Assembly (NCBI GenBank): GCA_902776645.1
Contig: CACYQT010000057.1
Coordinates: 1 to 40,009 of the forward strand
From: an uncultured bacterium
Lineage (GTDB): Bacteria > Verrucomicrobiota > Lentisphaeria > Oligosphaerales > Oligosphaeraceae
Direction of reading: 5' to 3'
DNA: 40,009 nucleotides
The stretch's first letter is position 1. Every line of letters starts with the position of its first letter. Of this stretch, positions 16,348 through 24,268 are shown piece by piece. The notes beneath the pieces were generated by a model that saw nothing but the letters and a program-made list of their open reading frames with translations, made no database searches and was not told the origin of the DNA. A program made the translations under genes and the position numbers.

Positions 16348-18279
16348 TAAAGAGCATTTCCCCATCAAATCGCTGACCTTCTTGGCGAAGGACAGCGGAT
16401 TGTCCAGCGGGATCTGCGCCGTCAGGCAGGCCTGGCCGTACAGCAGTTCGACGTAATCCGCCAGCTGCTGCGCCTTGTCGTCCTTTCCAAGCATGTCGTG
16501 CATCGCCTTCACCAACGGATGGTTGCCGTTGATTTCGAAGATGCGCTTCGCTTCGGGCACTTCCTGATTCATCGCCTTCAGGATCTTCTCCATGTTGGCG
16601 CTCAGACCATATTCGTCGTTCACGATGCAGCAGGCGCTTTCCGTAAGACGCTTGGACAGACGGACTTCCTTGACCTTGTCGCCCAACAGCTCCTTGATCT
16701 TCGCAAGCAGATCCTTATTGGATTCCTCTTCCGCCTTGCGCTCTTCCTCATGGGCCTTCTTCTCTTCTTCCGTGTCGAGGTCGACATCGCCTTTGATGAT
16801 GGAATGCAGATGTTTGCCTTGGAACTCATGGATGTCCTGCACGATCCATTCGTCGATCGGATCGGTCATGTAGAGGACTTCATAGCCCTTGCTCTTGAAG
16901 GCTTCCAGCTGCGGCGAATTGGCGGCCGCGGCGGAGCTTTCCGCCGTGATGTAGTAGATTTCCTTCTGGCTTTCGGGCATGCGTTTCACGTATTCTTCGA
17001 GCGTCGTCCGCTTGCCGGCTTCCGTCGCCGTGCTTTCGAACAGCATCAGTTTCTGGATGCGTTCGCTGTTCGCGAAATCGATGTGGATGCCGCTCTTCAG
17101 AATCGAGCCGAAATTCGTCCAGAATTCCAGATAGCGGTCGGGCGATTTGGACTGCATGTCGGCCAGCGTGTCAAGAACCTTCTTCGTCACATTCTTCTGG
17201 ATGACGCTCATCGCCTTCGCCTCCTGAAGCATCTCACGGGAGACGTTCAGCGGCAGATCGGATGAGTCGACGACACCGCGGAGGAAGCTAAGATACGACG
17301 GCACAAGCTCTTCGCACTTGTCCGTGATGAACACGCGGTGGACGTACAATTGGACGCCCCTGTCCTTCTGGTCCGGCATGAACATGTCGAACAACGGCTT
17401 CTTCGGGATGAACAGCAACGCCTTGAATTCGGCGTTTCCTTCGACGCTCCAATGGATCGTCTCGAACGGATCCTGGAAGTCATGGGAGACATGCTTGTAG
17501 AATTCGGAATACTCCTCCGGCTTGATTTCGTTCTTCGGACGCTGCCAGATGGCCTTCTGGGAGTTCAGCGTCTCCTCTTCAATCGTCACCTTCGGCTCTT
17601 TGCCTTCAATCCGCTTGCCGTCAGCGTCACGCTCGTACTCTTCGCGGCGGATATCCATGCAGATCGGATGTTCGACGAAATCGGAATACTTCTTGATCAG
17701 CTTGCGGATCTCCCACTCTTCCAGGAAGTTCTCCGCCTCTTCCTTCAGATGGAGGATGACATCCGTGCCGCGCGTCGCCTTGTCGCATTCCTCCAGCGTG
17801 TAGAAGCCGTCGCCTTTGGACTGCCATTTCACGCCCTTTCCGTCCGCGCCCGCACGGCGCGTCAGCACCGTCACTTCGTCGGCGACCATGAACGCTGAAT
17901 AGAAACCGACGCCGAACTGGCCGATCAGCTCAGGCGGCAGATTTTCTTTGTTGGCGGACAGCTGCTCCAGGAACTTCTTCGTGCCGGAACTCGCGATCGT
18001 GCCGATGTTGTTCTCGACTTCCTCCGCCGTCATGCCGATGCCGTTGTCGCGCACTGTCAACGTCTTGGCGTCTTTGTCAACGATCAATTTGATTTTCCAC
18101 TGCGTATCATCGCCCAGCAGGCTTTCATCCTTCAACGCGTCGAAGCGGACGCGGTCGATGGCGTCCGACGCATTGGAAATCAGTTCCCGCAGGAAGATCT
18201 CCTTGTTCGAATACAACGAGTTGATGACCAAATCCAACAATTTCTGAACTTCTGTCTTGAATTGACGTGGTTCTGCCAT
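16345..18279 (-). CDS. htpG: Chaperone protein HtpG (Hsp90)
   Basis: Hsp90-family ATP-dependent chaperone, cytoplasmic. The N-terminal GHKL ATPase domain shows SLYSNKEIFLRELISNASDA, VRDNGIGMT and GQFGVGFYSAFMVAD. The middle domain shows SDLPLNVSREMLQ with the catalytic-loop Arg, and the C-terminal dimerisation domain has LTESACCIV. The ATG at 18279 (MAEPRQFKTEV) has GAAGGTG about 8 bases upstream, so the GTG three codons earlier is not needed. At 644 residues it has normal length. It is followed by the heptamer array and preceded by the long repeat at 18452-18604. Confidence 0.98.
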   Translation of the reverse strand: MAEPRQFKTEVQKLLDLVINSLYSNKEIFLRELISNASDAIDRVRFDALKDESLLGDDTQWKIKLIVDKDAKTLTVRDNGIGMTAEEVENNIGTIASSGTKKFLEQLSANKENLPPELIGQFGVGFYSAFMVADEVTVLTRRAGADGKGVKWQSKGDGFYTLEECDKATRGTDVILHLKEEAENFLEEWEIRKLIKKYSDFVEHPICMDIRREEYERDADGKRIEGKEPKVTIEEETLNSQKAIWQRPKNEIKPEEYSEFYKHVSHDFQDPFETIHWSVEGNAEFKALLFIPKKPLFDMFMPDQKDRGVQLYVHRVFITDKCEELVPSYLSFLRGVVDSSDLPLNVSREMLQEAKAMSVIQKNVTKKVLDTLADMQSKSPDRYLEFWTNFGSILKSGIHIDFANSERIQKLMLFESTATEAGKRTTLEEYVKRMPESQKEIYYITAESSAAAANSPQLEAFKSKGYEVLYMTDPIDEWIVQDIHEFQGKHLHSIIKGDVDLDTEEEKKAHEEERKAEEESNKDLLAKIKELLGDKVKEVRLSKRLTESACCIVNDEYGLSANMEKILKAMNQEVPEAKRIFEINGNHPLVKAMHDMLGKDDKAQQLADYVELLYGQACLTAQIPLDNPLSFAKKVSDLMGKCSL

Positions 18280-18604
18280 ACCAATCACCTTCTTTCTTCT
18301 GCTATTTCATTTTCCGCCGCCGGCGTGGGGCCTTTGGCTGTTTAACCAATCATATGAATCCCTTTTGACAATGCAACGCCGCGTTTGTTCCGACACGGTA
18401 TGCACGACAATCGATTTATTTTTCTCTTTTTTCCCTTGCGAAGCACCATTCGAACCGCCGAGCCGCCGCAGCCGTTGACCGTTCAACATTCAGTATTCAT
18501 TGATAAATGAACAAAATCCACATGAAATTTCCGGCCCGGCGGCGAAGCATTCGTGTCCAGTCGTGTTCATTAGTGGTTCTAATTCAGTGTATTCTGTGGT
18601 TCCC
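18280..18604. repeat. Intergenic repeat copy 2 between lptD and htpG
   Basis: Bases 18452-18548 match 3353-3447: CCGAGCCGCCGCAGCCG at the left, ATTCAGTATTCATT in the middle and GGCCCGGCGGCGAAGC at the right. The phrase ATTCGTGTCCAGTCGTGTTC and related steps (18549-18604) runs up to the lptD stop codon. No gene is present; 18280-18450 shows no structure I could identify. Confidence 0.7.
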
Positions 18605-20953
18605 TTACAAATTCAGATCAATCTTCACCTTCGGGAAGGACGTCAGATGAAGCATGATCATGACTTCGAACTCGTTATTGTCCCATCCCGCGCCAAGCGA
18701 CACCACCCAGCAGTGCAGTTCACGGCGGAGCGTATAGTAATGTTCGGACATGCGCTGCTTGTCGAAGTCGTATTCCATTTCGATTTCAAGCGACGTCTTC
18801 TGGTTCAACGGGATGTTCAGCTTGCCGCGAATCGTGTCCGATGTTTCGAAATACTTCTTATAATAGGAGCTCTCGCCAGTCAGATCCACCAGCGTGGAGC
18901 CGAGCGACCATGTGCTGCGGGAGATGTGGTCGTTGCGATAGACGTAGCGCATGCTGAAGTTCAGATAGTCTTCGCGGCCGAGGCGCGTTCCGATTTCGCC
19001 GCGCTGAATGTCGCCTTCGCCCATGTCGTAGAGGACGGTCGCCCACGTGTGGAGCGTGTTCGTCGGCATGAAATCAATGCGGTTGCCGAAGTCGCCGCCG
19101 TGGTTTCCTGTGCCTTTCCTCCAGACGTCGTCGCCGTAGTTGTCGATGCCGCGGTCGAAATGGAGGTCCGCGTAGGTCTGCCAGCGGAGCAGCGTTTCCG
19201 CATGGCCGTTACGCCGCGTCTGGATCCGCTGGTCGATGCCGAAACGGATGAAATGCTGCCGTTCAAGGCGGTCCGTCTCGTCGAAGAAATACAGGTATTT
19301 ACGGTCATGGGACGGTTCAGGCGAGAATGTGTAGTTCACATACGGTTCGATGACATGGCGGAGCCCTTCGCTTTCGAACGCGTCCAGCTGGATGCCCATC
19401 CAGTCGCTGAAGAAACGGCTTTTCGCCTCAAAACCAACTTCATAAGCCGCGCGGAAAACTTCGCCGCCGTCCGCGTCATAATGGCGAACAGGGCGTTTGC
19501 TGTACACGTTGTCCGCGTTGTCCACGTCCAGCATGTCCGCCAGATCGCGTTCGTTCAGGCCGATTTTGCTGCTGCGCGAATAGTACGTCCCCTTGAAGCC
19601 GGCCCGCGGGATGAATTCCACCAAATCATTGTAGTCCAACGGGAGATAGATGAAATGGGATGTATCGGCGCGGAACGTATGGTAGTCGCGCGGATCAAGA
19701 TGCTCATCCGGATCGTAGTCCTCCTCCAGAAGTTCGAAACGCTTTCTGTCGAAGTCCCTCCATTTCATGTAGTAGAAGCCCATGCTGGACGAACTCTGGT
19801 ATTCGAAGGGCGTCTTGCCAAGCCCGATGCGCGGGACGTCGAACGTCGCTTCCGGCAGTTTCTCCACGACCGTGTAGAAGTCGTTCACGCGCGGCCTGGC
19901 GGAGATGCCCGCATGATACCATTCGCCTTCGTAGTCCAAGCTCAGGAACGTCTTCGGCTGTGAAATCTGGCGGTATTCATGCTTGAACCAATCCTCCAGC
20001 ATGTCGATGTCGCTCAGCCAGTCGACATTGGCGCGAAGCGTCAGTTCATCGCTGAAATTATACCGATGATACCAATTCAAACGATAGCGTTCGTCCTTCA
20101 CACGGAAACGGCGGTTGAAACCGTCCTCCGTCTCCGGCGGATCTTCATCCAGAAGACCGTAGACGTTCAGATTGATCTCCTGCTTTTGCGATTCATAGTC
20201 CAATTTGGAGCCTGCGCCGACGCCGCGCTTCGACATCAGATCGACGAATACACGGGCCTCTCCGTCCGCATCCTTGTCATCCTTCGCAAGTTTCCAGATA
20301 CGACCGAGTTGCAGATAAGCGCCGCGTTTGCCGGAATAGCCTGGCCTGATGATCATGCCGGCCGTCCCGTCCGTCGTGCCGACCATATACGGGAAATAGA
20401 AAATCGGCACGGCGCCGAGACGGATCACGATATGCTTCGCGGTGAACGTATTGTCCGGATAATGATGAATTTCCGAAGCGGACAGGCGGTAATGCGGGTT
20501 CGGATAGTGGTCGCATGTGGATATCCATGCGTCTTTCAGCATCTTGTTCCCCTCCTTGTCGTTGGAACCCGCGCTACCGCCGCTGTGCCACACCTTCCCG
20601 TCGAAACCATATTCGCCGAACGACAGCTCATTGGTGGCGAGATTGCCTTTGACGACCTGCGCCGCCCAGGCCGTGCCGTCGTCCAACGACACGACGACGT
20701 CTCCCTTCGCGGAAAAATCCTTCGTATCCTGGTTCAGGCTCGCTTCGTTCGCCTTCACCGTCAACAGCCCGTAGCGGATCTTCACCTTCCCTTTCGCATG
20801 GGCGACGCCTTTCTCCACGTCCGCCTCCATGTGATCCGCCGTGATCGACAGTTCGTCGGAATTGCCGACAATATCCCTCAGATTCTGCCCGCGCAATGAC
20901 GGCAGGCAGAAGAGCAACATGAAAAAACAGAATATGGTCAATGGTTTTCGCAC
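18605..20953 (-). CDS. lptD: LPS-assembly protein LptD (OstA)
   Basis: LptD is the outer-membrane beta-barrel that inserts lipopolysaccharide with LptE. A signal peptide is present (IFCFFMLLFCLPSLRG). The periplasmic OstA/LptA-like domain follows at about residues 30-125 (ITADHMEADVEKGVAHAKGK, LTVKANEASLNQDT). Next is the family segment HYRLSASEIHHYPDNTFTAK, then PIFYFPYMVGTTDG, and then a long stretch of alternating beta strands to the end. The 782-residue length is typical. The start is GTG with GAGGTGAT 5 bases upstream, a strong site that decides this unusual start codon. The gene shows that the host has an LPS-bearing outer membrane. Confidence 0.93.
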   Translation of the reverse strand: MRKPLTIFCFFMLLFCLPSLRGQNLRDIVGNSDELSITADHMEADVEKGVAHAKGKVKIRYGLLTVKANEASLNQDTKDFSAKGDVVVSLDDGTAWAAQVVKGNLATNELSFGEYGFDGKVWHSGGSAGSNDKEGNKMLKDAWISTCDHYPNPHYRLSASEIHHYPDNTFTAKHIVIRLGAVPIFYFPYMVGTTDGTAGMIIRPGYSGKRGAYLQLGRIWKLAKDDKDADGEARVFVDLMSKRGVGAGSKLDYESQKQEINLNVYGLLDEDPPETEDGFNRRFRVKDERYRLNWYHRYNFSDELTLRANVDWLSDIDMLEDWFKHEYRQISQPKTFLSLDYEGEWYHAGISARPRVNDFYTVVEKLPEATFDVPRIGLGKTPFEYQSSSSMGFYYMKWRDFDRKRFELLEEDYDPDEHLDPRDYHTFRADTSHFIYLPLDYNDLVEFIPRAGFKGTYYSRSSKIGLNERDLADMLDVDNADNVYSKRPVRHYDADGGEVFRAAYEVGFEAKSRFFSDWMGIQLDAFESEGLRHVIEPYVNYTFSPEPSHDRKYLYFFDETDRLERQHFIRFGIDQRIQTRRNGHAETLLRWQTYADLHFDRGIDNYGDDVWRKGTGNHGGDFGNRIDFMPTNTLHTWATVLYDMGEGDIQRGEIGTRLGREDYLNFSMRYVYRNDHISRSTWSLGSTLVDLTGESSYYKKYFETSDTIRGKLNIPLNQKTSLEIEMEYDFDKQRMSEHYYTLRRELHCWVVSLGAGWDNNEFEVMIMLHLTSFPKVKIDLNL

Positions 20954-21142
20954 AAGATCACCTCAAGGTGGCAGGACATTCAGAAAGAGACATTCGAAAC
21001 TAATAAACATAAATGAATCTCTCGGTCTGTCAAGCAAACCAACCACTATTATCCTAATAGTATAGCAATCCATGGCGTTGAAATTATTTTTGTTTCCCAC
21101 CATTTACTTCTCTATCATCTTCTCTCCCAATGTTAAAACGCT

Positions 21143-21187
21143 ATAATCAGCTAAATCCCATAAAAAAACATAGATTTAGCTGATTAT
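21143..21187. repeat. Perfect 15-bp inverted repeat
   Basis: ATAATCAGCTAAATC (21143-21157) pairs with GATTTAGCTGATTAT (21173-21187) across a 15-base loop. It lacks a direct T run on either strand, so it is not a standard terminator. It could be a regulator site for lptD or a small mobile remnant. Confidence 0.7.
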
Positions 21188-21273
21188 CGACTATAACAAC
21201 GTAATATCAATATGTTATATCATGTTTTGTTTGCTCCGCTGTAATGGTCCACGCAACAAACCATCAAACAGAG

Positions 21274-21308
21274 ACGCCGCCATGAAGCGTCTTGCCCCAT
21301 GGCGGCGT
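21274..21308 (-). terminator. GC-rich hairpin, probable terminator of the sialate esterase gene
   Basis: ACGCCGCCATG (21274-21284) and CATGGCGGCGT (21298-21308) form a perfect 11-bp stem with a 13-base loop. On the minus strand it is followed by CTCTGTTTG, only a weak T tract. It lies 40 bases after the stop codon. Confidence 0.6.
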
Positions 21309-21325
21309 GTCTGCTCATAAATTAA

Positions 21326-21353
21326 GCATTAAGCATTAAGCATTAAGCATTAG
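21326..21353. repeat. Heptamer tandem array at the sialate esterase stop codon
   Basis: Three GCATTAA units and a final GCATTAG. The stop codon (TTA on the plus strand, 21350-21352) lies in the last unit in exactly the register seen at htpG. Confidence 0.9.
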
Positions 21354-23308
21354 GGGAAGCCGGCCTTGTTGTAGAGGTTGCAGGTCGGATTCGACTGGAA
21401 GGCGTAGCGGACCTTCACAGGCTCCTTCACTGCGTCAGACCAGACGGTTATGGTGTCGCCGTCGATTTTCGCGTTGGCCCAGACCCACTTGCCGTCGCGT
21501 CCGCAGACGGCGAAGCCTTCGACTTCGCTGTCGGGCGAATTGCGAACCAGCGGCTTCGTCTCATGACGCGTCTTCGCAACATCATACGTCGCCGGCAGCG
21601 GCTTCGCGACAAGACCGCCGTAGGTGTAGCCGAACGTCAGCTGGATCTTTCCGTCCTTCACTTCCTTGGCGGTGCAGCGCGGGCCGGAGAACGGCAGGTC
21701 GGTGAAACCATACGTATCATGAAGCGCGACGGAGGAAAGACGTTCCGCCGCCGTCAGCTTGTTGAGCGGATGGATGTCGCCCGCTTCGCCGATGTCGATC
21801 AAAATCGCCTGACCAGTCTTCGGCAGCGTCAACGCGCCTTCCTGCCCCTGGCGGATCTGCGCCCAGCCGGCGTTGTTCGGATCGTTGCTCTTCGCCAAGT
21901 AGTTGGCCAGCTGGCAGTAATAGAACGGAAACTCGCTGCCGAAGTCATGACGCCACTGGTTGATCATCGCGCGGATGGCGTTCGGATAGCAGGCCGGGCG
22001 GCCGGAATTGGCGCAGCCCTGATACCACACGGCGCCGGAAATCGCATACGGCAGCAACGGGTAGATCAAGCCGTTGTACAGCATTTCAGGCGTCTTGTTC
22101 TCCTGAGGGCGCATGGCGGGGCGTTTCGGACGGGCGGCGCGCTGTTCAGCCGTCAGTTCAGGATAGGCCGTCATCGTCGTCTCCCAGTTGCTCTTGAAAT
22201 CCGGATTGCCTTCCAGATTGGAATTGTTCTTCAGGAAGCGGAACATGTCTTCAGAGGCCCAGACGCGAACCAAAACGGTATGTTCGCCCGCCGCCAGCTT
22301 CTTCTCCGGGATGTCAACAGCGGCATAGCTGCCCGCCAACGCCGCCTTCATCGTCGTCTTGCCGATCAAAACGCCGTCGATGTACGCCGTCACGGGAGCC
22401 GTCATCTGGCCGAAATACATGCGGAAGCCCTTCTGCGCCATCTTTTCCGTCACTTTGAATTTCTTGCGGAACCAGACGATGCCGCCGCCTTTCACGTTGC
22501 GGTTCTCAAGACGCTGGCCGCCAGTCCATTTCGCATCCGCCGGCGGTTCGTTGACCATCGGTTCGGCGCGGCCGACGGCGTTCACCCATTTGTCGTATTC
22601 AATTATGTATTTCGCGCAGTTGTCGTCGAAATTGACATAGTCGGACAACGTCTTCTCGCTCCATGCCTTCTGGTCCTCCATGCTTTTCAGCACGTCCATC
22701 GGAATCCACGCCTCGACGGCGCTGCCGCCCCATGCGTTGTTGATGAGGCCGACGGGCTTCTGGATCTTCTCCTGCACCAGACGGCCAAACAGATAACCGA
22801 CCGCCGTGAAGTTGCCAACATTCGTCGGACCAGCGACTTCCCACTTCGCCGAAACATCCTCTTCAGGCTTCAGCGACGCCTTCAGCCTGATGTTGAACAG
22901 GCGGATTTTCGGATTGGCGCTCGTCGCGATCAATCGTTCGGCCTGCTCTTCACGCTTCAGCTGGAAGCCCATGTTGGACTGCCCCGAGCAAAGCCACACT
23001 TCGCCGATCAGAATGTCCTTCAGCACGATGGTGTTCTTTCCCGCGATTGTCAGTTCGTACGGCCCGTCGCCAAGCTTCGAGACATCCAGATCGACGCGCC
23101 ATTTGCCGGCCGCGTCCGCCGTCGCTTTCCCTTGCAAATCAGCCAGTTTGACAGTCACGACTTCACCAGGGGCGGCCTTGCCGAAAATCGGCGTCTTCGC
23201 GCTGCGCGCCAACACGCCGTGGTCCGCGAACAACGCGGGCAGCTTCACATCGCCCCACAACGCAAGCATCGGCAACGCCAACAAACTCAACACAAGACGT
23301 TTCAACAT
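21350..23308 (-). CDS. Secreted sialate O-acetylesterase (SGNH family)
   Basis: This family removes O-acetyl groups from sialic acids or acetylated polysaccharides. The protein has a signal peptide (LVLSLLALPMLALWG). Next come a beta-sandwich region (about 25-100), then the catalytic block EVWLCSGQSNMGFQL with Ser111, PVGLINNAWGGSAVEAW, an inserted lectin-like segment (about 260-370, GFRMYFGQMTAPVTAYIDGV) and GAVWYQGCANS. The C-terminal GEAGDIHPLNKL presumably carries the Asp/His pair. The 652-residue size with inserted beta domain is normal for bacterial members. GGAGG lies 8 bases before the ATG. It fits the window-wide theme of host-glycan or plant-glycan degradation. Confidence 0.92.
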   Translation of the reverse strand: MLKRLVLSLLALPMLALWGDVKLPALFADHGVLARSAKTPIFGKAAPGEVVTVKLADLQGKATADAAGKWRVDLDVSKLGDGPYELTIAGKNTIVLKDILIGEVWLCSGQSNMGFQLKREEQAERLIATSANPKIRLFNIRLKASLKPEEDVSAKWEVAGPTNVGNFTAVGYLFGRLVQEKIQKPVGLINNAWGGSAVEAWIPMDVLKSMEDQKAWSEKTLSDYVNFDDNCAKYIIEYDKWVNAVGRAEPMVNEPPADAKWTGGQRLENRNVKGGGIVWFRKKFKVTEKMAQKGFRMYFGQMTAPVTAYIDGVLIGKTTMKAALAGSYAAVDIPEKKLAAGEHTVLVRVWASEDMFRFLKNNSNLEGNPDFKSNWETTMTAYPELTAEQRAARPKRPAMRPQENKTPEMLYNGLIYPLLPYAISGAVWYQGCANSGRPACYPNAIRAMINQWRHDFGSEFPFYYCQLANYLAKSNDPNNAGWAQIRQGQEGALTLPKTGQAILIDIGEAGDIHPLNKLTAAERLSSVALHDTYGFTDLPFSGPRCTAKEVKDGKIQLTFGYTYGGLVAKPLPATYDVAKTRHETKPLVRNSPDSEVEGFAVCGRDGKWVWANAKIDGDTITVWSDAVKEPVKVRYAFQSNPTCNLYNKAGFP

Positions 23309-23489
23309 GTTTTAGCCTCCATTTTTTAGTTTTTTTGCGAGAAAGACAAACATAATTGAAAATAATCTACCATCAAATCCAGCTGATTCAACTACAACGG
23401 TGTTTTTTGGACTTCTGCTTTATCTCACTTTACTTCCATTCCTTGAATCCCTTTTATCCCTTCATCATGAGTAAAATTGCGCTCAACAC

Positions 23490-23518
23490 TTGCATTTTTC
23501 ACACAACGTGGCTATTCT
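23490..23518 (+). promoter_or_regulatory. Putative sigma-70 promoter of the ABC transporter genes
   Basis: TTGCAT (23490-23495) and TATTCT (23513-23518) are separated by 17 bases and lie 40 bases before the ATPase start. Confidence 0.45.
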
Positions 23519-23557
23519 ATATCAATTTGATAATCTTTCACCCACCTTATTATCATC

Positions 23558-24259
23558 ATGGAACCGCACGTCAGCATCAAAAACCTCCGCAAGGTCTTCA
23601 ACGGCAACGGTCCGGAGCCCGTCACCGCCATCGACGGCCTGTCGCTCGACATTCCCCAAGGCCAGTTTCTCGCCGTCATGGGCCCCAGCGGCTCCGGCAA
23701 GACCACCCTTCTCCATCTCATCGCGGGACTGTCGCAACCCACGTCAGGGGACGTCGTCGTCAACGGAACGAATCTCGCCACGCTCAACGACCGTCAGCTG
23801 ACGTTGTTCAGACGGCAGAACATCGGCGTCATCTTCCAATCATTTAATCTGATTCCGACGCTGACGACGGAGGAGAACATCCTCCTGCCGATTCTCGCGG
23901 GATTCCATGACATCGACAAGGCGAAGCTGGACGCCGCTGTCACGCAACTCCTTGAACGCCTTCAGCTTGGCCATCGCCGCAACCATTATCCGGACACGCT
24001 TTCCGGCGGCGAGCAGCAGCGCGCCGCCATCGCGCGGGCCCTGCTCATCGACTTTGCGACGGATTCCCACGGATCGCTTCTCCTTGCGGATGAACCGACC
24101 GGCAATCTTGATTCCGCCAACAGCGAGATCATTTGCAATCTGTTGAAAAGCCTCTGCCAGGAGCGCCACCACACGATGGTCGTCGTCACCCACGAGCCAT
24201 CCGTCGCGCAATATGCGGACAAGATCATCCATCTGAAAGACGGCAGAATCGCCGAATAA
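23558..24259 (+). CDS. ABC transporter ATP-binding protein (LolD/MacB type)
   Basis: All nucleotide-binding motifs are intact: Walker A GPSGSGKTT (about 42-50), Q-loop FQSFNLIPTLT, signature LSGGEQQR, Walker B LLLADEPTGNLDS and the H-loop in VVVTHEPS. The QSFNL/PTLT and DEPTGNLDS wording is characteristic of the LolD/MacB/FtsE group that works with FtsX-type permeases. At 233 residues the length is standard. The permease gene follows after 9 bases, so the two form one transporter. The cargo is unknown; lipoprotein release, export of a small molecule or envelope stress response are the usual choices. Confidence 0.93.
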   Translation: MEPHVSIKNLRKVFNGNGPEPVTAIDGLSLDIPQGQFLAVMGPSGSGKTTLLHLIAGLSQPTSGDVVVNGTNLATLNDRQLTLFRRQNIGVIFQSFNLIPTLTTEENILLPILAGFHDIDKAKLDAAVTQLLERLQLGHRRNHYPDTLSGGEQQRAAIARALLIDFATDSHGSLLLADEPTGNLDSANSEIICNLLKSLCQERHHTMVVVTHEPSVAQYADKIIHLKDGRIAE

Positions 24260-24268
24260 ATACTTCCC

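Larger units (their letters stand above)
20954..21349. other. Gene-free stretch between lptD and the sialate esterase
   Basis: The interval holds three structures listed separately: an AT-rich inverted repeat (21143-21187), a GC-rich terminator-like hairpin (21274-21308) and a short heptamer array (21326-21353). No coding region is supported. Confidence 0.6.

Noticed and set aside
18500..19963. Long plus-strand open frame opposite lptD
   Set aside because: It is a shadow of lptD in GC-rich sequence; its translation is rich in Arg/Val/Ala without family motifs.
21563..23329. Long plus-strand open frame opposite the sialate esterase
   Set aside because: It is antisense to a clearly conserved enzyme with catalytic motifs; composition is typical of a shadow frame.
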